DNA of 64,000 bases, taken from Bicyclus anynana (taxonomy: Eukaryota; Arthropoda; Insecta; Lepidoptera; Nymphalidae). The stretch lies in the NCBI RefSeq assembly GCF_947172395.1, contig NC_069099.1:14203740-14267739 (forward strand), read 5' to 3'. This document shows, piece by piece, positions 1 to 12,600 of this stretch. A model generated the notes under the pieces. It worked only from the letters and a program-made list of their open reading frames with translations. It had not been told where the DNA came from and did no database searches. The translations under genes were made by a program, and so were the position numbers. Numbering within the stretch: the first letter of the stretch is position 1; each line of letters opens with the position of its first letter.

Positions 1-3000
1 TGTGATGCAAGAAAACGCTGCACCAACGGTGAAGCCCGAAGAACTGGTGGTCCATAGTGTTATGATTTTGCTTTTATACAAATAACCTTCAGCCCTACAC
101 TACGGGGGTTAAACGATACACTTTTGTATGTTGTAGGAGTCAACTGTCATCACTTCACCCCACAGGTCACAGAGTTTATTGTTCACGATAAATTACGTGC
201 CTGTTTTTAATAACTAAGTAGGTGCGTATTGTATGTAAATTCGATTTTACCTCACTGTTATTTAAAATCTTGAGCAAGAATGTTTTGATTGTGAATTGGG
301 GAACTTCGTATTTCGATAGGTAGGACCTACTTACCAACCTACTATTTACAAACTTACTATTTACCAACCTACTTACCTAAAACTTTTTTGGGGGATATAG
401 GTATATCATTGTTTAGAAAGTTTGTATAATTACATTTTGATAATTAAAGTTGTTCATCAGGTTATCATGAATGATTATCACACTGGCGCTGTAATATAAA
501 ATTTGAATAAAACCCACCACGCTGCCTCAATATGGGTTAGCCGTTAGCGTGAACAATGGTTTTGTTAAAACCATTATCAATACTGGTACCCATAGTTTAG
601 CTCTCTGGTGTAACGTACGAACGAAGAACGAAGCACCAATCTGTCAACTTTATGGTGCTACTAAAGTAGGGCTTTGGATTGTAAATGTTATGTAACTATT
701 ATACTTGGCTGGTAACATAAATATTATAATAATTCGAAGTGAACGCAGCGTATTCGGACTTATGGATCGAAATTAAAATATGTAGTTGTATGAATAATAA
801 AAATTCAAGATTTTTAAATAGTACTGCCATCTGTTAATCATCATGCTAAATACATGATGTCAACTTTTCAACATAACAGCGCCATCTATTGATCACTATA
901 TAAAACATGACTTTACAAGTCTCAGAGTAAGCAATATTACCCTCAGAACGTAGATGGCGGTTACTGTACGTGATTTTACACGGCAAATTACATTCCAGAG
1001 TCACTATACGGAACACTTCGGAGGGCATGCAAGGTACGTCCTACAAAAAGGCGCCTTACATACGTAAGTCCTCATATTTTAAGTACCAATAAGATTAGTA
1101 ACAATTCTCTGCAAATAAAAAACATTTTTACACATTTCTATCAATTTAATCATAATAACACACATACAATGTCTACCTGAAGTCTTATAAAAGATACCCA
1201 TAATAGAACATCAAATAGAAATACCATAGAAGAAACCAGAAAAAAAAACAATAATAAAAAGAAAATGCAACAAAAACATTAGCGTATACTATCTCTATAT
1301 TAGGACAACATTTCACTGCATTTAGAGTTTTTTTTAATAGCTCATATGCTATCAATTTTTATTTATTTTTTATCTGTTGTCAATAATTTTAGCCTACATA
1401 TTACAGGTGTAATTTGTTGAATCTTGGTGTAATTTTTAATTTTCTCAGATACTCGACAAATATTGCGAAATACCGAAAAATCGCGATAAAGCCGGTAAAA
1501 TAACAAATTTAAACCTGCCTCAATTCAAAAGGTAAATATGTAAAATGTTGTCAAATCAAAGCACGATGTATACAAAGTACATAAGAGAAAAATGACTACA
1601 GCATAAAGTTGGAGGTATAGAATTTCGGTGTACAGGAAAATTCTGTCGATTTTCTTTATATCTTGACGACCTTCTTCATGAATTACTAATCTAATAGTAC
1701 AAATGATTGAAGAATAAATTCTTTCGTATCTTTCAATTCCATACAAAATAACTTCAAAGTCTCCTAACTAGATGGCGTATACGTAGTTACAATACGAGAA
1801 AACTGACAATAGATGGCGCTCTTTCAATGTCATGATACATAATCACAATCGATTTAATATTATGAAAAATAGCACTAAAGTACTTTTTATAGTTAGTATC
1901 AACGAAAAGTGAAACGACAGAACTTTTGCCTTACACCAATTGGATTCTAAGACGTTGAAAATAACGCTCAGTTTTGAATGGCTCGAAAATTCCAGCCCAA
2001 GGGACATAAGAAGAAATACGCCGTACCTACCCTCATTATTCTACAAGTTAGAAAGAAATAAGACTCCTAAGAAACCATGCATTGGTTACGTCACAAAATA
2101 AATCAAAACCACAGAGTAGTAATTTTGTTTTATAAATGAATGACAACTTTGATGCACCGATAGTTCCGCTGTCAATAGGTCGAATTGTATACCGAGGGAT
2201 ATAGGTTCGATCCCCACCCGAAATAACTACTTTTTCAGCAAAAAAACTGGAATGAATTGATTATTTAAATTTTGTCATTCATTGAAAAGAAAACCTGTTT
2301 AATTATGGATTAAACATTTGAGAACATATACATATATGTATATTATAGTATGTTTTAGAGTTTACCTCTTCACGCCTTTGCTGAACCGATTTGGCCGAAA
2401 TTTGGAATGAAGATAGATTATAACCTTGATTAATTGATTACATGAGCTATTCTGGAAAATTCCATGGCCACCGTATGATTTGTGAATAACGAGTCGCGTT
2501 ACACAATAATTTTCGATATTTTTGTGTACGAAATTGTGACGTAAGCAATACATTAATCGAATTCCACATAACATTTATCATCTTAATAATTATTATATTA
2601 TATTAGTATGTACATTTCACGCCAGATCATAGCAGCACATTAAATTTTATATAAATAACCAACATGTCAAAAATTGAATCGAAAATTTACACAGTTTTAC
2701 ACTTAAATAGTATTTTTTTTTGTTCTTACCATTACATTGATAGTTTCATAGTTCAATACATAGACGTTCCTAATACTAGATGAGATTTGAAGATATTTAT
2801 CTTGTATAGTAACAATTCTCAGCATGCAGTTAAGAAATTGAACAATCACGGCCAAAGACCAAAAATAATCCACCTGAAGCAATTTGTAAATAAATCTAAG
2901 CTAAGAATAGAACTTAGGACTTTTAAGCGGCCCATGCAAAAATGCACCTCAGGTACCAGTACCAGGCAAAACAAATGATGTTTCCAATATTAGCATCAGC

Positions 3001-3587
3001 TGAGAATCGAAGCCAGGACCTTTTATTTGGTACGCGAATTATCGCACATACTTTTTAATAACTCGTCACCTTTATTTTTTTTTTTTAGAAAAATAATGTC
3101 ACAGTTTAGTAACTACACAGTTTGGTAGCTAGAAACAATCTATTTTGTAACTTTGTCTGGATAATAATAATGAAATTTAATTAAGTTACATCTAATTTAA
3201 TTATGTACTAATTAGTATTATTAACATTTATTAACACTGAAAGTACCCTACGTATAAATTATAAGATAATTTTTAAACAATACTGTTTGTAGAAAATAGA
3301 ATTTTTGAAATTCCATGTTGTGCCAAAATTAATACATTTTTTTTTCAATTACTAAAACCTAAGAGAAATGATAAATGTCAAATAGAGCATCGAAATACGA
3401 ACAATTTGTAAATATTTAAGATTTTAGTGCGGAAACACTATGCAGTCCGAGTCAGACATTTATTTTTATATAACGACATAATCCAGACGTTAACTAGCGT
3501 AAGACGTAATGTAGTTGAAACTTACATTACAGTACAGTTAGTGACATGGATTATCTTTTTCTTGAATTTTTGAGGTTTACATATTAG

Positions 3588-3660
3588 CTGCCGTGGTCTT
3601 AGTAGTTAGCCAATTTGGCTTCGGATTACGAGGTCCTTGGTTCGAATCTTGGGTCAGATT
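3588..3660 (+). repeat. tRNA-derived SINE head fragment
   Basis: GCTGCCGTGGTCTTAGTAG and the B box GGTTCGAATCTTGG. Not a functional tRNA cloverleaf. Confidence 0.5.
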
Positions 3661-4705
3661 AAGAAGATATCTTACATTTTTTGAACAAATTTTCAATAAA
3701 AACTTCCTATCTGGAGCTGGGAAGTGAATGGCGTTACTCTACCGTGCCCCAGAGAGCAGGTTAAACCCATAGTTTCGGTCATTATAGTTTATATCTGACC
3801 TTTAAAGAGTCTAATAATTTGAATTACAATTTCAAACTTCGGCAATCTCTTCCTCTGCCCCTTAACGTGTGACGTATTTAATAGGCGCACCCTAGAGTAG
3901 GTAAGGCCTTAAACATAGATTTGATTTTATTTTAATCTGGCCTCATAGATTTGATTTCATTTTAATTTTACCTCAAATAGCCACAAGAAATAGAGAAAAC
4001 ATAAAATGTCTTACATTTTAATCTAACCTACATTTGGTATGATAAACTTTAAACATCTATTCTAAGTATACCATTTTATAGGATTGTTAAACAGTGATCT
4101 GATTTTGCGAACTTTTTTCATTTTAATTTCATGAATGAATTCAATCAAACTGAGCCATCATGGACTACTAAGTTGATTCTCAAGTCTCAGGAAAACATTT
4201 ATTACGTAATAAATAATAATCCCTTTACTCCTTAGTGGGAGAATAGGGAATTTTCATGATATATGAACACTGAAAAGTCTTATACACCTACAAGTCATAG
4301 TAGCATTTTATAACACTATAATAACACCTAATATCATTATTTTACATGTAAACTTATATATTAATCACATACAAACACATTAATTCTTTGATGCAAGAGA
4401 ACATTGACATCTTAAAGCCTGTCACATATTGGACTGGCCTGCGACAGTCACACTTACCTCATTTCGACTGAGGATTTTAAACCTCCTTCCTACCTAACTT
4501 CTAAAGCCAAAATGGTTCAAACTCCGTATTAGGGAAGTTGACTCATATCAAATTTATTATAAACAATATTAATTAAGTGTTTTACATGGAATAAGGGTTC
4601 AAAATATATTAATATCAATTAATAAAAGTTAAGGATTTCATAGAAAACTTAATTTAAAAATTATGTATTTTACCAAACGTCAAAAACGTTGTCGTCCATT
4701 TTGTG

Positions 4706-4802
4706 ACGTCACGATGTTACTTGATGTCACTAAACTAATTATTAACTAATAATTTTGTCAAACACTTCGTTTGGTTTAGTGTTAACGTGACGTCACAATA
4801 TA
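4706..4802. repeat. Fold-back with TGACGTCA at both ends
   Basis: TTTTGTGACGTCACG and GATGTCACTAAAC on the left; GTTTAGTGTTAACGTGACGTCACAA on the right in two inverse blocks. TGACGTCA is the CREB/ATF site, but here it is simply part of the inverted ends. Confidence 0.55.
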
Positions 4803-6130
4803 TAGTTAGAAGAAGAAGAGAATAGTTAAAATATAGACCATCATAGGCTAATATCGTTTTGGCTTGTACTGTCAATATTCATGTCCTAAAAAAAATTTTT
4901 CAATCTTGTAGAACACTGATGAACAATTTAAGACCGTTTTACAAAAAAAAGTGTCAACTAGCCTATTGGAGCTTTGACTGACTAATTTTGAACTTGAAAA
5001 AAATGAGGTAAGTGTGGCTATTACAAGTTCTATAGATTGTTTTCTGACTTTTCCAAAAATGTGACGTAGGCAATAACATTAAATGCATACATTTTAATTA
5101 AACCTTACCACTAATAGCATTATTGAAAAAAAAATACTTAAATACTGCTGATCCTTATCCCACATATGAATTCATTAATGTGAGTGAAAAGGATAGAAAT
5201 AATTAAAGTATTTTTTTATAATACATCTAAGTCAAAGTCTTGTACATTTAATCAGTAAAGGAATATGTTGGCATGACAGATTATATCTATAGACCATACT
5301 TATGACATACATAAACGTTTGTATGTAGAAAATGTCACATTAAATAGTTATATAATCATAATCTTTATAATAATATGACGAATTATTATATAATTTAAGT
5401 ATATTTATCATAGAAATATGTCATAACATTAGTATATTCAAGTAGGCCTTTCAAAGCTCTTGAATCATCAAAATCTGTTCGTCATATATATACTATGTTT
5501 AAGGAATGTTGAATCTATTGAAATGTTGGCATGAAACTCTGAAAAATATAGAATAAAATATATTTTTTTAAATATAAGTTTAGTGCTTGTTTGTGACCAC
5601 ATCGGAAAACATGTCATTGTCAAGGAAAAAAATCTATTTTCCTAATTTGACATTTTTTTTATGTAAAACAAAAAAATATGTACAGTAAAAATGATCAATA
5701 AAAATCATTTTCAAAGCAAATAGCATACCTTACACTATTTAGGAAAAAAATAACAAACATAAAACACTACATGATTTTGTCAGCATCTTTCACATCACTA
5801 GTAACTTAATGTAAATAAACTTAATAGAATTTAAAAAAATGACTACCTTAATATTATTGTAAAAAAATCATGATTTTTGTGAAACGTTCATAAATTACAA
5901 CAAAAAAGTGAGACAAAGGTCTTAATCGACCTGCCGCCATTTTCTTTTTTTTCGAAATCGCGGCACACATTGAAAATAGTAGAGGACACAGACTAGTAAA
6001 AATTGCAAATATAGTCTGTAAAGTGAACTTATTTAATTTGTATTTAATTTAAAGGTTTTTGTACGAAGTTTTTGCAACAGTGATGGTATAAATAAGAGAG
6101 TATTTGATGATTTGAGCTCAGTTGTTTGTT

Positions 6131-6158
6131 AGGCAGCGTGAACACCGTCACGCTGCCT
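6131..6158. repeat. 11-bp hairpin downstream of the 53BP1-like gene
   Basis: AGGCAGCGTGA and TCACGCTGCCT around ACACCG. A second short stem, CGCCCACTTT / AAAGTGGGCG, is at 6262-6299. Confidence 0.6.
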
Positions 6159-6343
6159 GTGTGACGTGACCAAGACATCTAAAGTACATAAATAGTCAAT
6201 TTTAAATGATGTATATTATTATGAGTAGTGATCATAATAATAATAATAATATCAATGAACCGCCCACTTTAATATATTCGCGTCATATAAAAGTGGGCGA
6301 ATAACTGTGCCTCTGAGTATATGTCGATCTTTAACTCGGTCAA

Positions 6344-6349
6344 TTTATT
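6344..6349 (-). terminator. Candidate poly(A) signal of the 53BP1-like gene
   Basis: AATAAA on the minus strand, about 260 bp past the stop codon. The region is AT-rich, so a chance match is possible. Confidence 0.35.
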
Positions 6350-6605
6350 TCAGTAACGTGACACCCTAGAGTAACATGTCACTTAACATTTTTAGTTTGT
6401 ATGTGTCCTCTACCCATAGATACCACTTTTCCATACAAAAATGTTCATAATAGTATTTGTCACCAAAATCAAACAGCCGAATCAAACTCCATTGAAAACG
6501 CAAGCACATCACTTTACACTAAACCACTAGAAAGCGTCCACATGTCGCTTGACTCACTATGTGTCAATATTCACGTATAATGAGCACTTTTTTGAAGTCC
6601 CAGGA

Positions 6606-9600
6606 TCATTCTGGCTCCGCATACATAAATGAGAACTTATCGTGGGAGGTGGGTGCGATGAATCTCGCTTCGATGAGACACTGGACCACCCAGGTCGTTG
6701 ACACCAGTGGGATGCTATCCTGGTTAGCCTTATTCTGGATCTCGTGGGGACAGTCCCAGTCGGTGACCAGTACTGATGCCCCGGTGGTGTTTATATCTTC
6801 CTCGTTGACCACTCTAGTGGTGGCTCCGGCAAAAGTGCAGACACATTCCCAGAATTTGACGAACATGTCCTGGTCACCGCACAGGAGGATCACTTTGTCC
6901 TTGAGGAATGTTGTGTTGCGTTTGCCGGATGACTGAACCTGTAATATGATCAGAATATGTGTTTTTATTGAATTGAAGATATGTTATAATGTGGAAGTTA
7001 GTAATGAATATTGTAAAACTGGTTTTTTTTGATATTATCTGTATAAGGTTTAAGGTGGCATTTCCACTTGGATTTGCAGAGGAAACAGTAATGGTATGGT
7101 ATTGGTTATTGGATTTAGAGAATCGCGTAATTTACCCAAATAATGTATTTTTTCTTTAATAGCGTCCACATCTCTTAGGCGACAGTTTATGCAGCTCATG
7201 ACTACCCACGCGTGGGACACGGCACTGATTACGGCGACGAGGCATCTATGTTCTGGGACAAAAATGGAACACTCACCCAGTTCATATATTTCTTCTTCAG
7301 TATAGAATATCCGGAGGGCAGGATGTAAGCGTCCACGTCCATCAGGCGACAGTTTATGCAGCTCATGATGACCCACGCGTGGGACACGGCGCGAATGTCG
7401 GCGGCGAGGCACTGGATGTACTTGGCCGTCAGACACGGGCGTGGCGCTATGAGTTTGCAGTTGGGGTACTTGTTCTTTGGCACGTCGTCGAAATGGCTGA
7501 AATGGTCAAAGAGTTAAAAACAGATAACCAATAGCCTGAATGAGGTTTCTAACTAGGGTATGTTATGGTTATCAACCCATATTTGGCTCACTGCTGAGCT
7601 CGAGTATCCTCTCAGAATGAGAGGGGACCAGGCCTTAGACCACCACACTGGTCCATGCGGATTGGCAGACTTCACACACACAGAGAATTAAGAAAATTCT
7701 CTGGCATTCAGGTTTCCTCACGATGTTTTCCTTCACCGTTTAACCTTAGATAGCTAACCTCCGTCGATTCGACGGGCACCGCACAGATATATCGCTGTCA
7801 TTTTCTAACAGTACACCTTAATGTATCAACTCGGGTAGCCAAGTCAGTCGTCAGCGAGTTCTATGGTGGTGTCAATCCCTGTGCTTCAACATGTTAAGCT
7901 TCGGTCATTATCATGAGTGATCATTAAAGAATTTAACATTATCATCCTGAGCTCACCAAACCACAGTGAAGCAGAGTGGTGGGTCTAAGTTCTATATCGC
8001 CTTTCCTATTCTCTAATGGGCTAGACTACCTGTAAACAGTGCCACCGCCAGCTTCCAGCTGTTCCTTAAGGCGTTCCTTGTTGAAGGGCCGGTTGCAGAA
8101 CTCCAGGTCTTCGGTGTCCGTGCCCGCCATTGTGGACGTGGTCTCGCTATCCTCCTCCGAAGAGTAGTGGCGGGTTTCCTGGTTTTGCTGCAAGTTTAAT
8201 GTACCGATGTAATATATAAATCTTAGAAATGAAAGTCACTTTAGTGGTGTGAACTGGTAGAAATAGTTAAGTTAACGCAAAAGCATCAAAACAGGGTACC
8301 AGGGTAACAGAGGTGTATAGGAGGTTGATTTAAACATTTACTTTAATGATTTTTTTTTATTTTCAGGATTAATAATCAATTAAGATGGCGCTTAGTTTTT
8401 GATTTTTGAAAGAAGTTTTACTTCAGTTTTGTGGTCTGAGCCCCAATGGTTTTTTTAGTTTAGAGTTCTTGCTACAGATGGCAATTTGTTTTTTATTTTT
8501 GAAAGAAGTTTTACTTCAGTTGTGTGGTCTAAACCACAATTTTTTTTTTTTAGCTTAGAGTTCTTGCCGTAGGTGGCGCTTTGTTTTTTATTTTTGAAAG
8601 AAGTTTCACTTCAGTTTTGTGGTCTAAACCACAATGTTTTTAACACGCTTATATTAGCTTCACTTGTCAACTATGTTTGTAAGAAAATCTTGGAATCTAA
8701 ATTTAACCCACTTCCTTCTCTCACGGTCTTTGATTAGGATGAAACTTTGCACACGCTCGAGTTCTGAAGACAATACATGACTAGCTAAGAAACGTCATTA
8801 CAAATCCAATATGTAAGCCTCCCCAATATGGCGGACTGGCTGTTTGAAATCCACCCCCATGATATAGATATCAAATGAAAGCGTTTGCTGTCAGGAATAC
8901 GAAAATTAGTGCGTGCTAAAATCGTGTTTTTTAGTTTTCGTTTTTAAACAATTATATAATTTAGCTTAGAGTTCTTGCCATAGATGGCGCTTTGTTTTTT
9001 ATTTCTGAAAGAAGTTTCACTTCAGTTGCGTGGTCTAAGCCTCAATCGCTCAACGGTAAGAGCGGTTGGACTCATCACTGAAGGGTGGTGGTTCAATCCT
9101 CACCCCCCAATACCCACTCCTAGCAGACTTTTCCTACTAGTTGGAGGGGAATAGGAATATTGGTTATATTATACAAAATATAGCAATTATTCTTTAAAAA
9201 AAAAATGGTGGTTGAAGTTTTGTTACCTCTTTCTTTGATTTGGCAGGTTTGGGCGGCTCGGTGCAGGTGAGCAGGAAGCACAGGCCGGCGAACAGTTTGC
9301 TGTCTACCCCGGGGATGGGGCCGAGTGTCGACACCGTGTCCTCGTCATTCTCAAATTTGTTCAGCTTGGAGTTCTTCTTGCCTATGTTCTGCTTCGCCGC
9401 GCCTTTCAGCTGAAGTGGACCGGCTGGGATGAAAAAGAACAAGTTCAGAAGCGTGACAAATAGACATAAAAATCTTTATAAATGATTGGACCTCTACAAA
9501 AATGAATATGTTACCGTTAATTTGTAAATTACGTTAGTTTATAATCTCACTCACGATTTTGTAATCTGTCGATATATTGTGAACTGAACATACTGATTAC

Positions 9601-12600
9601 AATTTAACGTGTTATTTTTCGGTATATCTATCGAAGTGAAACCGTTAAATTGTCAATCAGGAAAGGAATTTTGAAAAAGACAGAGTAGGTAAATTCCAAC
9701 ATAAAATCTATACATTATTCCGAGTAGCGATAACTACTTAATTTATTGATTTATTGATTTTTATGATACATTCGGCTAAATAGGGTCAATGTTAACCAAT
9801 TTATACATAAAAAGGTCTGGAGATTATAAAATTTCAAAATCTATTAAATTTTTTTAATCGTAATTATATGAAAATTCATACAGTTTTAGCTTCCTTACAT
9901 TAAATGTGACATTTTTCAATAACTGACCAATAAACTTAAACGCACAAATAACAAAGATATTAGTAATTTTGTTTGAACGCCCATATAAATCTAACGATCA
10001 GCGAGCCAACGACGTCACTAATTCGTGCCATTTTGTATGGAGCGTTTTCCAGGGATCCGCGACAGCGCCGCAAATCTGACCCTTTAAAGCCCTGTAGCTC
10101 CGAAAGTAATGATCGCAGATACCCTGTTACTTTTACAAAATTGCTTTACTATTATCATACTCTTAATTTGTATACAATTTAAAAAACTGTCATCATCCCT
10201 ATTAAGTTTCTTCTCAACCAATAAAGAATATTATTACAGTAAAAATTAATAAACATTTATCACTATCCAAATACAGTTTAGGATTTTAAAGAAGGTACCT
10301 TTGACCCCATCAATCTTTCGCGGGGTCCTCTGCACCTCGGGTTCAACCCCAGCGACCTCTTCCAGCCTCACCGGCGGCGCTGAGTTGCTACTTTCGCTCA
10401 TCTCGCTGCTCTCACTGGCGAGGCGTTTGCGACCCACTGGAGTGCTCTTAGTTTTTAACCCTAAAATTTTGAAATTGATTTCAATAATTTAGATAGATAG
10501 ATAAATATACTTTATTTGCACACCACAAAGACAAATACAAGTGAAAAAAAAAACAAATTAAGAAGAGATCAGCATACAAAAGGCGGCCTTATCGCTAAGT
10601 AGCGATTTCTTCCAGGCAACCTTCGGTTTAGGAAAACTTAAGAACATCAGCAGGTGGCGCAAAACAAAAATAACCATAGTATTAGTAATACACATACATA
10701 CAAATAATTTACATCCTAATACATAAACAATATTACACAAATACCTACAATAATGAATAAAATATATATCAAAATATACTAATAAATACATTATATTGAA
10801 GAGAAATAATAGATACAGATCGTTTTTAGTGCACCAGATAGTGAGTCTTTACGGCATTTTTAAAAATGTCCAGTGTCTTTGATTGCCGTATGTTCAAACG
10901 GAGAGCATTCCATAACTTAACGGCTTGCACAACGAAAGAATGTTTATAAAATTTCGTCTTATGCACGGGTAAACATAGAATTAGCAATCGACACTGTCTC
11001 AGTTCAGACTGCACTCCCTGAAACGTAAATTTCTCCTTCAGATACAGGATTAAACATAATAATAATAATTTAGGAAAGGAAAAGGATATGTTTTCACATC
11101 AAATATCAAGTATACTTATTTCGTTCCGGCGTGATGTGCAACGGACAGACAAAAAAAAAACTATATTTTAGCTTCTGTATCTATTATAATGTACTATGTC
11201 CTCTAAAAATAATTTTGAAAATATCTTCAATTGGACCTGTTATAATTTTATTACAAGTACAGTTATATATATATATATATATATCTAACTTGAGTAAACA
11301 TGAGTTCAATTTAAACTACGAGTATAATTCGTTACTTACGAGCTAGTAAAGGAATATTCAAAAACTAGTCAATGAGCTACAGATAATCAAGTCATGTCCT
11401 CTAATGTAGATATATCCATAGTATGATAAGGTACCTGAGGTAGAAGCTTTCGGACTCTTTGGTGACGTAACACGTTTCTTGGCACTTGAGGTTCCCTTAT
11501 CTCGACTTCTAGCGCTTCTCGGGCCCTGATAAAAACGATTCATTATTAATGACTCTGCCTGTAGGAAGCTTGATTATAAACAAAAACAAATAAGATAATT
11601 AAAAAAATATCAGGCAAGTCCAAAATTATTCAGTGTCTGAAGACCAAAGTCTTCCAACGGTGCGTGTTGCCAAAGACGACTTACTGGTCCAAGACTTGGT
11701 TGCTAACTATGAGCTTCATAAGAAGGCTCAGTCTCAGAAGGCAAACGATGGAGCGAGATATATTCGGAGTTTCTTTGTGTGATCAAATTAGAAATGAGGA
11801 GATCTGCAGATAAACCAAAGTCACCGACATAGCTCATCGAGTCGTGAAGCTTAAGAGGCAATCAATGGAGCACATAGTTCGAAGACTCAATGGATGTTGG
11901 GGTCCCAAGGTGTTTCTATAAAACCCTGCTTTGGGAAAGTGTAGTATTGGTCGATCTCCCACTAGGTGGAACGAGGACAATTGATTTGCAGGGAGCGTTG
12001 GATGCTGGCAGATTGTGATTGTGGTGTAGGGAAGTCCTTATAGAAGATAGGTCAGCTATGGACGTCCATCGGTTGTAAACGGTCTTTGAATGAGTGAGCT
12101 TGGTCCTCGGTGAGGTACCACTTGCTGGTTGTTACCATCACTAATTGTGTTTTTGGGGGATGCAAACATTGTAACTGTAATGGTTTACGTGTATAATTCC
12201 TAACAGTAAGGGTTTACGTGTATGAGTCGAGTCTTTGAGAGAGTGAGCTTGGTCCTCGGTGAGGTACAGCTCGCTGACTGTTACTATCACTATTGTTGTT
12301 GGGGGATGGAAACATTGTAACAGTAATGGTTTAGGTGTATTATTCCTAACAGTAAGGGTTTAAGTATGAGTCGAATCTTTGAGCGAGTGAGCTTGGTCCT
12401 CGGTGAGGTACAGCTCGCTGGCTGTTACCATCACTATTGTGTTGCTGGGGGATGCAAACATTGTAACAGTAATGGTTTACGTGTATAATTCCTAACAGTA
12501 GGGTTTACGTGTATGAGTCGAGTCTTTGAGTGAGTGAGTTTGGTCCTCGGTGAGGTACAGGTCGCTGACTGTTACTATCACTATTGTTGTTGGGGGATGG

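Larger units (their letters stand above)
1..6343. other. AT-rich intergenic region
   Basis: No coding region could be supported; the short open frames have no codon structure or family match. Several ATGGCG/CGCCAT-containing repeat fragments lie at 820-1000 and 1770-1830, and tRNA-like fragments at about 2160-2225 and 3588-3660. Confidence 0.6.

Noticed and set aside
6559..6936. 125-codon open frame on the plus strand
   Set aside because: Antisense of the final BRCT exon, which has the conserved LVSTTWVVQCLI pattern on the minus strand.
7229..7276. Acceptor-like TTTTTGTCCCAG next to the exon 10 copy
   Set aside because: It would leave a ~24-nt intron, and the phase does not match exon 9 or exon 10, so it cannot make a functional alternative exon.
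10000..10015. GACGTCA words as CREB/ATF sites
   Set aside because: They occur within MITE copies at corresponding places, so they are explained by the repeat.
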